A DNA stretch of 64,000 nucleotides from Vishniacozyma victoriae (taxonomy: Eukaryota > Basidiomycota > Tremellomycetes > Tremellales > Bulleribasidiaceae): positions 4,526,001 to 4,590,000 of the forward strand of contig JADPYG010000088.1 in assembly GCA_017654735.1 (NCBI GenBank), read 5' to 3'. How positions within the stretch are numbered: position 1 is the first letter of the stretch; each line of letters opens with the position of its first letter. The notes beneath the pieces are model-generated. The model saw only the letters and a program-made list of their open reading frames with translations, searched no databases and was not told the DNA's origin. The position numbers were made by a program, and so were the translations under genes. Positions 37,001-48,694 of this stretch are shown one piece after another.

Positions 37001-37651
37001 CGCGACGTTGGAATACCTCCGATTGCAAATGAGGCGAGCTACGTTGACTGCTTGGTCCTGGTGAATCGGGGTCGGGAAGGTCAGGAAGGTGTTGGGAGGA
37101 AGTACGGCGTGGATGTCTTGGTGGTCGTGGTGGGGATGCTTGAGGAGATACCTACAAGTCAGTTCATGTACCTGACATATCTCCCTTACCTTTCTAGGAC
37201 TATATGAGACGATCTTCTGGACTAGTGGGGGCGGTGGACCGATATCACTCTCTGTACCGGGAGGAGTGGGAAGTCCCGAATTCTGATCAACAAATGATCT
37301 ACTACTCAATGATCCTTCCGGTAAACCTTCTATCCTATCTCCTGATCCTCTCCTCCCGTCGTCTACCCTGGTACTACTGCTCGCACCGGTCCAAGTCCTC
37401 TTCATTATCCCCGGACTCCCTAATCCAACCCTTCCAACCGATGCGAATCCACTAGCCTTTTTCAATTGATGTATAGCTGGCGAAGCGTTTCCCTCCTCTG
37501 CCATCTCATCTTGCGCATGGTTGCTCCCGTTTGGAGGAGAAGAGATTGATGACGAGACCGATCCTGAACCGTATGTCGGTTTGTCCGGACTCCTGAGGTA
37601 ATGTCGGGTAGGAGTTTGAGGAAAGTACTCGTTGTCATTGTCTCGCGACAT
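34016..37651 (-). CDS. Large Ser/Arg-rich disordered protein with a central helical region
   Basis: About 1,180 aa in three exons, ATG complementary to 37649-37651 (MSRDNDNEYFPQTPTRHYLR), TAG at 34016-34018. An intron near 37145-37190 joins SPRK to VSPQASPP, and another near 36190-36245 follows EFRNGSL. Most of the protein is Ser/Arg/Pro-rich with many SP and RSS sites, suggesting phospho-regulation. A clearly folded helical stretch lies around 34.9-35.25 kb (EHGRLLFEACRALELKLGPE ... ELVKLDVCIRDANRASDQNV ... FTRIMLDLPKLLRQADKAGL). The C-terminus is basic (VSERFRATLRRGSSIRAKE). I do not recognise the family. The pattern would suit a cytoskeleton- or cortex-associated scaffold, but that is only a guess. 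It is divergent from TIM22. Its 3' end is copied downstream. Confidence 0.72.
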
Positions 37652-37902
37652 CTCGACCGTTTTTGGTGTGGTCACTAAGTATCTTGTACCAATGCCGAGC
37701 TGCTACGCATACTCTTTTGTGGTAATATGAGAATATGAGAATATGACTTGGTGGTCAACGCCTGAAACATCTCCTCGACGCGTTTGAGAGTGCATACACA
37801 CACAATGTAGATTGATCCCGTAAGATTACGTAAGGTGGAAAAGTTGGCCGGTCCTTAACCTGTTAATCATCTCGGCAAGACTATCACTCACTCACATCAA
37901 TC
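37652..37902. promoter_or_regulatory. Bidirectional promoter, Ser/Arg-rich gene / TIM22
   Basis: 251 bp between divergent start codons. It contains a short GAGAATATGAGAATATGA repeat near 37730 and no confident factor site. Confidence 0.35.
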
Positions 37903-38595
37903 ATGGCCACACCAGGACTAACACCGCCATTGCTGGCACCTATTTACCTGCCTGGGCAGGAACCTATGCCTGCTGGAACCACACCGCAGGAAAGGGAGGA
38001 ATTTAGACAAATGATGAAATGGCAAGGATGGATGAACGGCGCTATGGAATCTTGTCCTCTGAAAACGGTTCTATCAGGTGGTGCTGGTATGTCACCTCAA
38101 ATGCATATGGAACTGCAAGCTGATGAATAGGATTCGCACTTGGAGGTTTCTTCTCACTCATGTCGGCAACTTTCGCATATGAAGATCCATTATCACGAGC
38201 AGCAAGAGATGTAACCGGAACAAAAGCACAGACGGTCTACGTAATGAAGGAAATGGGTAGGAACATGTGGTCTTCCGGTAAAGGTTTCGCCAAAGTCGGA
38301 GCATTATACGCAGGTGTGGAATGTTGTATCGAGGGTGTGAGTTGTTATGTTCGTCAACAAGGGTGTTGCTAATGAAAGTACCGGGCAAAGCACGATATGA
38401 CAAATGCTGTTTCTGGTGGATTTGTGACGGGGGCTATATTGGCTAGGAACTCCGGACCAATGGCTATGGCTGGTGGCGGAGCTGCATTCGCTGCTTTCTC
38501 CGGTGTGATTGATTGGTGGTTGACATCACCTCCTGCAGAGTGAGTCCAGACTGTCAATATGTTCAGATCTTAGCTGACATCTCAGGGAGGTGTAG
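37903..38595 (+). CDS. TIM22: Mitochondrial inner-membrane translocase subunit TIM22
   Basis: About 180 aa in four exons from ATG 37903. The Tim17/22/23 core is visible: [55 protein letters not shown], and [17 protein letters not shown], with Gly-rich transmembrane segments. The Cys residues in CPLK and GVECCIEG fit the disulphide-forming positions of fungal Tim22. A final 46-nt intron (38540-38585) gives a C-terminus PPAEEV ending at TAG 38593-38595. If it is retained, an in-frame TGA at 38541-38543 ends the protein at PPAE, so the choice hardly matters. Family knowledge: Tim22 is the channel that inserts carrier proteins into the inner membrane. Confidence 0.93.
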
Positions 38596-38726
38596 ATCTT
38601 GTGGATTCTTGCATAGACGGCGACACGCCTTGTTGTACACTATCACATACTCAACTCATGCAGATTTGCAACCCTCCGGACATGTGACATTATTTTCATT
38701 ATAGACTATAACATTTAATAATCCGC

Positions 38727-41459
38727 CTAGTCCTCAAAGGCGAACGCTCCAGCTCCTGCCAAACCTTCTTCCCTACCCAGCATCCCAAGCCCTCTTACTA
38801 CTTCCATTTTCCTAGAATGCCACCCGACACCACTTGCGACTCTACCACTAGCATCCGAGAGCGCAGTGAGCCATTTCCGCCAAGCATGATCTTTGTTCAG
38901 GTGACGAGCATAGGTCCAATCTTCTTGTGAATCTGACCTGTCTTGTACCCATCCAGCGGAAGTATCGACATACCAACCCCTTCCACCTTTTGATTTGACG
39001 ATCCGCCATTCTCCATGACCTCCTCCGCCTTCTGTGATTGCTCTTCTGACCGAAGAGGAGAGCTCGACTACTCTCAGCCGAGTAGGACCAGGGTTCAGGT
39101 TCGGCCCAGCTTGAGCGGCGAGGGATAGTGACGACAAAGAGAAGGGAACGGTAGTGGTCGGGTTGATCAAGCGACCATGAAACTCGAGGTTGATCTGTAG
39201 CGGCGAAGCGGACGGTCGTAGAGATGCTTCCATGCTGGTACCCGTCAAGGTAAGGATCTCGACATTGGGTGCGAGAGTCATGAGGAATTCCGTGATCGGA
39301 GCCAAAGGCAGGAAGGGGATATGAGACAAGCCGAGGGATAACAGAGATGGTTGAGCGGGGAAGTACTCGGGCGTCAGATGTGCAGGCGAGAATCCAGCAG
39401 ACGATAGGTCGAGGTACCTCAGTTTCCCAGATTTGAAACATGGTGCCTTGAGCAGTTGAGCGAGTTCTTCCGAGTTGATAGCATTACCCTGAGCCGGGTT
39501 GACATAAAGGTTGAGCTCGACAAGATCACGAGCAGCCGGCGAATGGCATATAAAGTCAACGATCACGTGCGAGTCGAGTCGAGCACATCGAGCGAGCGAT
39601 AATGACTGGAGTCGAAGTGTAGAGGGCGCTTTTTCAGTCAAGGCCATGAGAAAGCTGGATGGGACTCTGGTATTCGACAAATCCAGGTGGGTGAGATTCG
39701 GGAAACAAAGAAGAAGGTCGTGAAGGATCATCGGGTCGAGGGAAGTGCAAGCTCTGAGTGAGAGGCGCTTGAGACACGGAAACTTTGGCCTCTTTCTCGA
39801 TTTCTTTCTCAAGCTCTTGACTGCACTCGACTCGACCTCGCTATCATCATCAGATGTGCCAGTGTGCCTCCGCCTCGTTCTCCCTCGACCTCGCCCGTCT
39901 TCATCCGCGGCATCCTCATCATCATCGTCTGCAAGCCAGGTATCGTAGAAATCCCTCGTGGCTTCCGTGAATGCCGAACTGACACATCCAGTCAGGTCCA
40001 ACGCCTCGAGCGAAGTGAACATTGCCCGCCTCGCCCACATTTGATCCTCAGTCTCGGTCTCGTAGGGTACGTAGACTGGTCGAGGTGGATCGAGCTGATT
40101 CTGCTGGGTTGTGGTGGATTCGACGGACTGAGGACCGACAGACGCAGAGCGTATCCGGGATAATGAGGGACCTTGACTGACGGAAGGACGGCGAGCATTT
40201 CGGGGTTTGCGAGATCCTCGAAACAAGAGTTCTTCGAAGACTGGTGATGACAATGACGAGTCTACATACTCTGTCATGCACAGCGTTACCAAATTTGGGC
40301 AATTCTGAGATCAGCTCAGAAGCTACGCTTGACTTACCTTGATGACACCTTCGAGCCTCCCAGCGGTGACGAATCTCCCTCGTACCGCTTCCTCCTGAGT
40401 CCTTCTACTTCCAATAGTCTTGAAGTTTGTAAAGCTGATATGTCGGATATAAGGTCCTGGAGGCGGCAAAAGTTCCGGATTGACGTTCTCCCAAACCTCC
40501 TCTTCGACCGAAGGCGACCGCTCCTCCATGAACGAGACTCGTCGTTTTGCAAGTGGCATAAGCTCGTCCTCCATCTCCTCATCTTCATCGTCATCGTCAT
40601 CGATATCCGCCATCGTCCTTGCTCTACTCAGTGAGCTTCGCCGGCGTTCCAATGGGACTCGCTTTGGTGGGTGGGCGCTAACTGATCGAGAGCGATCAAG
40701 GACAGAAGAAATTCCCTCGGTGTCGAAATTGATGGAACGGCGAGGTGAGCGGGATCGTCCTCGAAGTTTGGCTGTGGCGGTGGTGACTGTCGACTTGAGG
40801 ACGGATGGGAGGGGTGGAACACCTATATGAGGTGAAGGCGAGGCTGTACGTGATCCTGGTGGAGTGAGGAGTAAGGATACATGACCCTGTCGAGGAGGTG
40901 AGTAGGAGTATGAGACCGAGCGAGGGGGAAGTCCATTCGATGGACCAGCATGGCCATAAGATTGGGTCCGGGGATACGAGGGAATGCCTGAAGAGCTTTC
41001 AGGCTGAGAATCCTCGGGTAGATCGTCTAGCTGTCGAACAGGCGAGATAGGTGTAAGGGGCAGTCCATCTTTCAATATGGATGTAGGCTTGACATCGATA
41101 TCCATCCCAAGACCTTTCGGTTCCATCACAACAGCCTGTCCATCTTCTTCTTCATGCATGACCTCCTCCGTCAACGCATTGACAACAGACAACCATCCTC
41201 GGCCGGATCTCACATCTACATCCTCCCATAACCACGGACGCGAAGCTTCAAGTAGCTGATGAGCTGATCTGGCAAAGAACGACAATTGCTTTGTCGGATG
41301 GGTTGATGGTGGGGAGCGAGGATCAAGAACCTCTACAACGTGGGAAGGGGGTTGAGGGCGTGATCGCGGTTCAGTGTGGCCTGGGTAGTAGGGTGGGGGA
41401 ATCAACGACGCGATTAACGATAGTACTTCAAGTGGGAGCTCGGGGATGCGGTCCCCCAT
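38727..41459 (-). CDS. F-box / leucine-rich repeat protein
   Basis: 899 aa in two exons, ATG complementary to 41457-41459, TAG 38727-38729. An F-box-like start (RIPELPLEVLSLIASLIPP) is followed by LLEASRPWLWEDVDV, a long Pro/Ser-rich disordered segment with an acidic run (DIDDDDDEDEEMEDE), and then leucine-rich repeats (FTSLEALDLTGC, PCLKRLSLRAC, FPNLTHLDLSNTRVP, LRYLDLSSAGF). The intron (40305-40337) is only 33 nt but must be spliced because it holds an in-frame TAG; joining gives EGVIKNCPNLVTLCMTEYVD, itself an LRR. Family knowledge: F-box LRR proteins present substrates to SCF ubiquitin ligases. The substrate is unknown. It is divergent from the acyltransferase gene. Confidence 0.85.
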
Positions 41460-42150
41460 TCTATGTCGAGATCGAAGAATCGGCAACTGAGCACGAGGCT
41501 GATGGTGCTCGTGATGCTTGCGGCAGGGAGTGTTGGGGTAATATAAAGGAATGTGTTAGGTAGATGAACAAGGAGAGATCTACGTTCGTTTAGGTGGCGG
41601 CGGAAATTCTGGATGTTCCGGCCATGTCCGGTCTTGAAACCCGCATGGGCTTCTGACAAACATGCATTCATCCTTGTACCATTCAAGCGAGACCATCTGT
41701 ATCAGCTATGTATCATACGTAGACGTTCTATACGGAGCTGGCCTCAGGCTGAATCGCTCTGTGAGACAGGAAATGCTACAGGTGCTGATCGGAGATGTCC
41801 CGGTGTACTCAGATCGCGTTCTGCAAGAGCCTCGATGGTTTCAGCCTCGGAACCGAACCGTACAATGACCACACGCACTGCGGTCCAGCAGGCATGCCCA
41901 ACCGAAGGCATGTTTATATTCGAAGTTTCCATGCATGTGTTTGTTTGTAGGAGTCAAGTAAGACCGGTTAGGCTGAAATTACCGATTCTCACATTTCATG
42001 GGGAAGAAGTGACGATTCCCACAACACATCTAACACCTTTCATCGACTACAACCATTACACGCCCCCCTCCTGCCTAGGCAATTGACTGAGAGCAGTGCT
42101 CTCGACGTTATACATATACTGTCAACGATAAGCCAAGTGCTACATTCACT
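41460..42150. promoter_or_regulatory. Divergent intergenic region, F-box gene / SCT1
   Basis: About 690 bp between divergent start codons, long for this window. Several short open frames are present but none looks conserved. No confident regulatory motif was picked out. Confidence 0.35.
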
Positions 42151-44768
42151 ATGGCAGCTGGCCTAACGTGTAAGTTCCCACGCAACTTCCACGTCCTTTC
42201 CATAAGGGTTATCCTAATCTTATCTAGACGATATATTCCTGCTATTCTGGCGACTAGTCATCAACATCTTCTTTCGCGAGATCAGGTAGGTGATCCTAGC
42301 TTTATGACAGGGAGAGAGTGACTGATACGGTTAGACCTAGAGGAGCATTCAATATCCCCAAAGATGGTCCTGTTTTATTCATTTGTGGTCCACATGCCAA
42401 TCAATTCCTGGACCCGCTTTTGTTGTTCTCAGAGGTCAGGAAGGAAGGGCACAGGAGGGTGGCTGTCTTGACTGCTGCCAAGGTGAGCTGGTGATGTGGG
42501 ATGCAGCTAACAACTAGAGTATGAGCCGGAAGTTTGTTGGGACTGTCGCAAGGATCATGGATAGTAGTACGTGTTCATGTACAACCTCAGACTTGGCTGA
42601 CAGGCAGTACCGGTCGCTCGAGCTGCCGATTACGCAAAAGCAGGCAAAGGCCGAATCATCCTCTCAGACTCCGACCCACTCATCGTCACTGGTATCGACA
42701 CACGTTTCACCACCGAAATCAAACCACGATCTCAATTCGTACTCCCCAAAGCCGCAGGATACGCATCAGCAACTATCGAGAAAGTCATCTCCGATACGGA
42801 AGTCCAACTGAAATCTGAATTCGTCGTACCAGGCAAAGACGGAAGCACGAATGTAAAAGCGTCCAGCAGGGTCAGGACCGAAAGTGAAAGCAAGGACGGA
42901 TTGGAATACAAGATCCTACCTCATGTAGATCAGGAAGATACGTATGGAGCTGTATTTGAGAGATTGAATCAAGGAGGGTGTATCGGCGTGTTCCCAGAAG
43001 GTGGATCTCATGACCGAACGGATTTTTTGCCTTTGAAAGCTGGATTCTCGTTGATGGCTCTCGGCGCAATGGCCGCCCATCCCGACCTCAAAGTTCAGCT
43101 GGTCCCCGTTGGCCTATCATATTTCCACCCACACAAATTCAGGTCGAGGGCTGTCATTGAATTCGGAGCGCCTATCATCGCCGACCAGTCTTTGGTAGAC
43201 ATGTACAAGGCCGGAGGAGGGAAAAAGAGGGAAGCATGCGGGAAATTGCTGGAGCAGGTGCACGATGGACTTCGGGCTGTCACGTTGCGAGGACCAGACT
43301 GGGAGACGATGCAGGTCATTCAAGCTGCTCGTCGATTGTACCGAATCCCTGGACAGCACCTCACCCTTGGACAAGTCATCGAACTAAATAAACGATTCAT
43401 GGAAGGCTACCTACATTACCAGCACGAACCGAAAATCATCGAATTGAGAACCCGGGTACTCGCCTACAATAGATTACTGAGGGATATGGGAATCGCAGAC
43501 CATCAAGTGGAGAGGGCATCCAACAAAAGCGTCAAGTCGGGTCTACTGCTCATTTACCGAACTGGTCTCTTGTTGTGGTGGGGCATGCTCTCGCTTCCTG
43601 GTGTCATTCTACATGCCCCTGTTTTCATCCTAGCAAAGACAATCTCTCACAAGAAGGCTAAAGGTACGTTCCTCATATTTGGAAACAGCTGACGACCAGA
43701 GGCACTAGCGGCATCGACAGTCAAAATTCAAGGAAGGGACGTGCTGGCCACTTGGAAGGTCCTCGTTTCACTCGCAGTCGTCCCCCTTCTCTATGTTATT
43801 TACGCACTCATCGCCACGATATACGTCTATCGTCACGACATTCTCCCCGAGTATAGGAAGTACACACCGCTGTTGGTCATCTGGCTGCTGCCCAGTTTGG
43901 GATACAGTGCTCTCAAATTTGGTGAAGCCGGTATGGACGTTGCCAAGTAAGTTTGCCTGGTCGCAGCCAGGAATTGGCTGATTTTAGATCACTGCGACCT
44001 TTGTTCCTGTCACTGTGGCCTGGAAATCAACGAGAAGTCGACAGACTCCGACAAATGCGTGAGGAGTTGGCGAATGAGATTGGAGAGTGCATCGGTATGT
44101 CCACCGGAGCCTCATAGCTGTGCTCCACTAACAATCAGACGAATTCGGTCCCCAGCTCTACGAAAACTTTGACAAATCCCGTATCCTCGCTTCCGCCTCA
44201 GTGCCGCAAACAGGTCGTGCACCCGGCATGATCTATCGGAAATCAGCAGCTGCCGACTCATCAGTCCTCTCGCACCCGATCACATGGTTGGACGAACGTA
44301 TATTCGGCTGGAGCCGTAGTGCCTCTTCAAGCGTATGGGGTGGATCGTCAAAAGACCGATTTAGGTCTGAACCACCTACTGCTCCTGGTAGTCCGAATGA
44401 TTCCGATGGTGAAGAGTATGAGGCGGACGTCGATTACGATGATGTGAGTTTCTCGTCGCCTTGCCGAACAACGCTGATAACAGATCCTCGCAATTATGGA
44501 TATCAGACGTAATAACCCTGCCTCCCCTCGAGGAGGCAGAAGCGGCCGTTCATACAGAGATCGTACAGCTACGCGAGCTGCCGGCTCAACACCAAGTAGT
44601 TCGGCAAGTAATAGTCCTCAAGAAACCGATATCCCACTACCGGACGACAACCATATTATGAATTTGACGATGCGAAAAGCTAAAGAAGAGGGCGAATTTG
44701 AGACTGCTCCTATGGGACTTGGGTTAGATAGAGGTGTTGGGGTTGACGATCATCAGAAGGCCGAGTAA
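42151..44768 (+). CDS. SCT1: Glycerol-3-phosphate/DHAP acyltransferase (Sct1/Gpt2 type)
   Basis: About 740 aa in nine or so exons, ATG 42151 (MAAGLT then YDIFLLFWRLVINIFF), TAA 44766-44768. Acyltransferase blocks are GPHANQFLDPLLLF (His and Asp of block I), GVFPEGGSHDRTDFLPLKAG (block III) and VQLVPVGLSYFHPHKFRSRA (block IV). Three C-terminal membrane segments are visible: the region around GLLLWWGMLSLPGVILHAPV, VLVSLAVVPLLYVIYALIAT, and LLVIWLLPSLGYSALKF. The tail is Ser/acidic-rich with TPSSSASNSPQE, as in yeast Sct1/Gpt2, whose tails are phosphorylated. Family knowledge: it catalyses the first acylation step in ER phospholipid and triacylglycerol synthesis. SCT1 versus GPT2 cannot be separated here and basidiomycetes often have one. 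Confidence 0.92.
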
Positions 44769-45028
44769 TTAGTAATGCCTTTAAACATATCATAGCATAG
44801 GCATCATGTAGAGATCCGTAACAGCAAGCAGCTCAGCATTATCTCGGATTGTGAAGGCCGGAATAACCTCCACTTGACCGTAAATTTCCCGACCCCGCTT
44901 GCAACAACTCTCAGTCGCCCTCCTCCTCCAAAAAACTCTAAACTCAAGGCCATCCGCTTGAGCAGAGACCATACTCGACTCCATCCAAAGTCCGAATAAA
45001 GCTTTAGAAGTCACATATCGATAGCAAA

Positions 45029-45566
45029 ATGGGCAAGCCCAAATCATCTCTCCAGCAGGACGACCTCACCCCTTCCACCCTCCCCGCAGATCACACAATA
45101 GTAAAGCTAGGCACAGCACAAGGATCAAGCAACTACCTTTCACGTGATGCAGAGGGGAAAGAGAGGCTAGTGGAGCTAAGTGGGCGTGTGAAGCGAAGTA
45201 AAATCATCATCACCCGGGGTACGTCTTTATATTTGATTGAATATGAATAGACGCTAATAAATAGGAGAGTTTGCCTTCGTTAGGCTATACGCTGCTGAGC
45301 CTGAGGGGTCTAAATCGAAATTAATGGGAGAGATTGTGGGTGTGATAAGTGGTAGGGATGTAAAGACATGGAGAAAGACTGGGGAATGGTACGTCCTAGT
45401 ACATATATCAAGGAGGTGGAAGAAAGGCTTATAAAACAGGCCGGCAGGATTCGATGAGCCTGCTGCACCTCAGCCGCAGGTTCAGGAGATCGCTGAGGAA
45501 TCGGACGAGGAGAGGAGTCTGCAAGGTGATGAGATGGTTCAGGAGCAGAAGACAGAAGACCGCTGA
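45029..45566 (+). CDS. EIF1AD: EIF1AD-like S1/OB-fold RNA-binding protein
   Basis: 146 aa in three exons, introns 45219-45264 and 45389-45439, ATG 45029, TGA 45564-45566. The single domain matches the eIF1A-like S1 fold of EIF1AD: HTIVKLGTAQGSSNYLSRDA, ERLVELSGRVKRSKIIITRG, FAFVRLYA, and VISGRDVKTWRKTGEWPAGF. The closing WPAGFDEP corresponds to WPEAFSE in animal EIF1AD. An acidic Glu-rich tail (EEIAEESDEE-like) follows, as in the family. Family knowledge: EIF1AD is found in late pre-40S particles, so a role in small-subunit maturation is likely. Both splice joins restore the domain. It lacks the longer C-terminus of translation factor eIF1A, which argues against that alternative. Confidence 0.82.
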
Positions 45567-46102
45567 GCTGCCCACACTTATAACGAATGTCCACCCTATA
45601 ACGACCAATATAATCTGCTGGGATTGCCGTAACGCGTATCCCGCCATTCGATCCTGCCTCATGGGACTCACCAAAGTTCATACTCCTGTCCGACGGGAGA
45701 TCTAGAATGGGATGCATTGCGACGATTCACACTTGATCGTCTTTCCACCATACTCACTGTCATAATCCTCAATCTTTCACACTGTGACACTGCTGAAGTC
45801 ACTGACATGTTGAAGACTTCAACCCAAACGGCTTTCGCACCATGGCTTACATAAGGATTTTGGACTTTTTGACCAGATGTGAAAGGTCTCGACATGTCAC
45901 TTAATTCAGCGAAATCCTTGTGATTAGGTTCCTAATTGAAACCTAGCGACGACTCGGCATTTCGCAATACCTTGGTAAGGACTATCAAGGATGAAAGCTG
46001 TGAATCGTGGGATGACACGACCGGAAGATCATATACAATGGTAATACATTTTTTACAAACATGTCGGCAGTGCACTAGCACACAGCCAACATACTACAGG
46101 CA
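45567..46102. other. Convergent intergenic region
   Basis: 536 bp between the 3' ends of two convergent genes. It contains one perfect palindrome, GTTGAAGACTTCAAC (45809-45823), and no coding exon or RNA gene that I can see. Confidence 0.35.
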
Positions 46103-47778
46103 CTAAGTTGAAGGTGCGGGTGGGAGTGTGGGCTCAACTGGGGCAGGGTTACTCGCGGGAGACGAGGCTGGAGAAGATGAGATCAAGCTGGACGCCTGCT
46201 CAGTGGGACTTCCGGTAGACTCCACCTTCGTTGACTCCTCCTTCGTTGATTCCCCCTTAGATATTTCCCCCTTAGATGATTCCCCCTTAAATGATTCCCC
46301 CTTGGATGACTCTGCTCCAGCTGCTCCTGCCCCAGTCGGACCCGCTTTAGTTGACTCCTCCTTAGATGACTCTGCTGCAGATGCCTTTGCATCTTTAAAC
46401 GCTGACTCAACTGACTTGGGCAGAGCCTTGTTGTTCTCCTTATCCTTTGCTTCAACTTGAGGCAAAGTGGCATAGCCATCAAGATAAAGGACTTTCTTGA
46501 TGTCAAGCGCTTCTAGACTCATGGGCTCCTCGTCCTTGAAGGTTTCAGTGATGAATGGGCCAGCCAAGGGATATCTGCCATATTAGCAGAGATCATGCTA
46601 GCAAAGTATTGACTAACTTGTCACTACCATCTGCACCTGGCGCCATGATGACAGAGTACACCTTCTTGCCCTCCTGTAAGACTAAGATTGGGGAGCTCTC
46701 AAGGTGAAGGGTGGTATTAACATCTGAGGATCGATCAGCTCTGACCTTGGTGAAGTGTGATCTCCTCACAAAACTCTTGAGTGGGTGCCTTGTTGGTAAC
46801 GTTCACACCGGTGAAAATCTTGAGTAGATCTTTGACATTGTAGTCTTCTTCAGTCCCGCTTGAGTTGGGATTCCATCCAGCCTGTAGACCCGCCTCGATC
46901 AATGCCCATGGCCACCTATTCAATCAGCCGTCCCCCTAAAAGTGCAACAGTACCCAAAAGACTGACCATGGCTTGTCATCAGGGATGCTGTCCATCTTAA
47001 TCCCATAGCTAGATATATTGGTCATGCTGGCTCTGACAATGGTGATGTTGTACCCAGGCCCGGTGTAATTGTTGATAGGGTGAACATGGACATTGGTCAC
47101 GTTTGGATTTCCATTTGTCTCTTCATTGGTACCGTTTACAAACAATGACTTGATCCAATTGCCTTGATCATTGCACTTGGTCAATGCCAGCAAGATACTG
47201 CCAGCCGCTTCGAACACTTATGGTCAGTTCTGTATCAGACAGTAAGGATCAGGGAGCAAAGCTTACTGCTTGTGCTGCCAGAACCCAGGGTACCATCTCG
47301 GACTGAACGTTAGCCAAATCAAGAGATAACCAAGAGGATTGACGTACTGGCTGCCAAATGGGTGATGTTGGGTCGGCTGTCAGGACCGTAGAGTAGGGTT
47401 TGATTTGACCTGGTTGAGGTGCTATTGGTGGACCCAGTCGTGTTTTCGGTTGAGTCGGAAGTGCCAAGTGAGAGACCCGAAGATGCCTTTGCCGCAGCAG
47501 CAGCAGCACCGGTCTGATCACTGGCAGCGGGGGATGATTCAACTGATGAGGCACCGGTCTGATCACTGGCAGCGGGAGATGATTGAATTGATGAGGCACC
47601 GGGACTGCCAACCACAGATGTAGGTTTTCCAGAATCACCAGAATCACTGGTCTCTCGAGCTTGGAGTGCCGGTGCGGCAACAGCTGATAAAATCAGTGAG
47701 GCCAAATCAGACAAAGTGGCAAAATGACTCACCGCCAACAGCCAAGTAGAGCAGGATACCTGTACTAAAGTATAACAT
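46103..47778 (-). CDS. Secreted Ser/Thr-rich repeat protein, orphan
   Basis: About 460 aa in seven exons, ATG complementary to 47776-47778, TAG 46103-46105. Exon 1 plus exon 2 give a signal peptide (MLYFSTGILLYLAVGAVAAP), an intron near 47685-47730 falling within it. A Ser/Thr/Ala-rich segment with a duplicated SSPAASDQTGA unit follows, then a folded-looking domain with many N-glycosylation sequons (NVTN, NYT, NIT, NIS) and hydrophobic core segments (GSILLALTKCNDQGNWIKSL; VYSVIMAPGADGSDKYPLAG). The C-terminus is a low-complexity SKGES repeat and a Pro/Ser tail without an evident GPI signal. A 46-nt intron (GTGAGG donor) removes an in-frame stop and joins APTQEF to YVNTTLHL. I do not recognise the domain. 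Cell-wall or extracellular location is inferred. A TATA box (47907-47914, minus strand) lies about 130 bp upstream. Confidence 0.68.
46222..46308. repeat. 15-bp coding repeat (SKGES)
   Basis: About six imperfect copies of a 15-bp unit like TTAGATGATTCCCCC, read on the minus strand as SKGES/SKGEI/TKEES. It lies in frame in the secreted orphan gene. Confidence 0.8.
47506..47595. repeat. 45-bp coding tandem duplication
   Basis: Two near-identical 45-bp units beginning GCACCGGTCTGATCACTGGC, in frame in the secreted orphan gene, giving SSPAASDQTGAS twice. Only a few bases differ, so it is recent or under homogenisation. Confidence 0.9.
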
Positions 47779-48694
47779 TGTATTGTATTGTATTTATTCT
47801 AAAAGAATGTGTGTCGATTGAGAATCGAGTGGTATTATTTCAAGTAAGCTTGTGAGTCTAGTTCAAAAGTTTGTTAATGAAAGAAGAATAGGGCAACATG
47901 ACACAGTTTATATACCTGCAAGGCAGCTGCTTGATGGATAGTTGACACGCAATCTTGATTCTAACCCCCAGAGGTTCCCTTGTGAAGATGAACGCAGCAA
48001 GCTGATCCCCTATGAATAGCTCACTAGTGACCGGCATGAAACAAGCGTAGCGACAAGCTCCATTCAGATTGCTCTGCCTCAGTCTGTAGATTGGATGATC
48101 ACAAAAGGAAATGTTACGGATCATAGGGGTGACACACCACTTAACCCTCTTCACATCACATGGTCCCTTTTGAGGATTGGCATTGACTGCTGATCATCTA
48201 TTAACGGCTCCAGGTTCCGTTTGCAGGATCAGCACAAGCCGCCAATCATTCACACGCCTCAATCTCGAAACGGCTAGGCCGATGAATTCCTTTTTCTCTG
48301 GCACCGCATTGATTCCCCAGCGTTCACTTTTGATGGGAGACAACGTTTACTAAACAGCTGAAGCACCAATCAAGCACCGTCTCCTGGCGAGTTCCTTTGA
48401 AAAGGATCAAGCTCAATTGCCGATCATTTACAAATAGCTCTTGGCAATGTCACCAAACGGTTTGTTATTAGGATCTACGAGAACGTCTTTCACAACTTCA
48501 CCGATACCCATTAAATCACTGTCATCACGACTTAGAAATGAACTGGGCCATCAAGGATAGAGGTGCAAGCTTCCACTGCACATGCATCGTAAAACATTAT
48601 ACTTGGTCGTCTCCTTCTTCTCCGAATTACCTTGCTACCCCTCAACCGTCTACTTCTCGTTTACTATCGCTACACTGATTCCTCCTTGTTCAGC
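47779..48694 (-). promoter_or_regulatory. Intergenic region upstream of the secreted orphan gene
   Basis: 916 bp between the orphan's start and the GH3 gene's stop. Apart from the TATA box I find no coding exon, RNA gene or repeat. Such a long upstream region suits a regulated secreted protein. Confidence 0.4.
47907..47914 (-). promoter_or_regulatory. TATA box of the secreted orphan gene
   Basis: TATATAAA on the minus strand about 130 bp before the start codon, with an AT-rich segment around it. It is the clearest core-promoter motif on this side. Confidence 0.5.

Noticed and set aside
42521..42818. Alternative plus-strand frames in the acyltransferase gene
   Set aside because: They run through an intron and out of frame with the conserved acyltransferase blocks.
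47405..47623. Plus-strand open frame through the repeat of the secreted orphan
   Set aside because: It is the complement of the 45-bp coding repeat; the minus-strand gene has a signal peptide and spliced domains.
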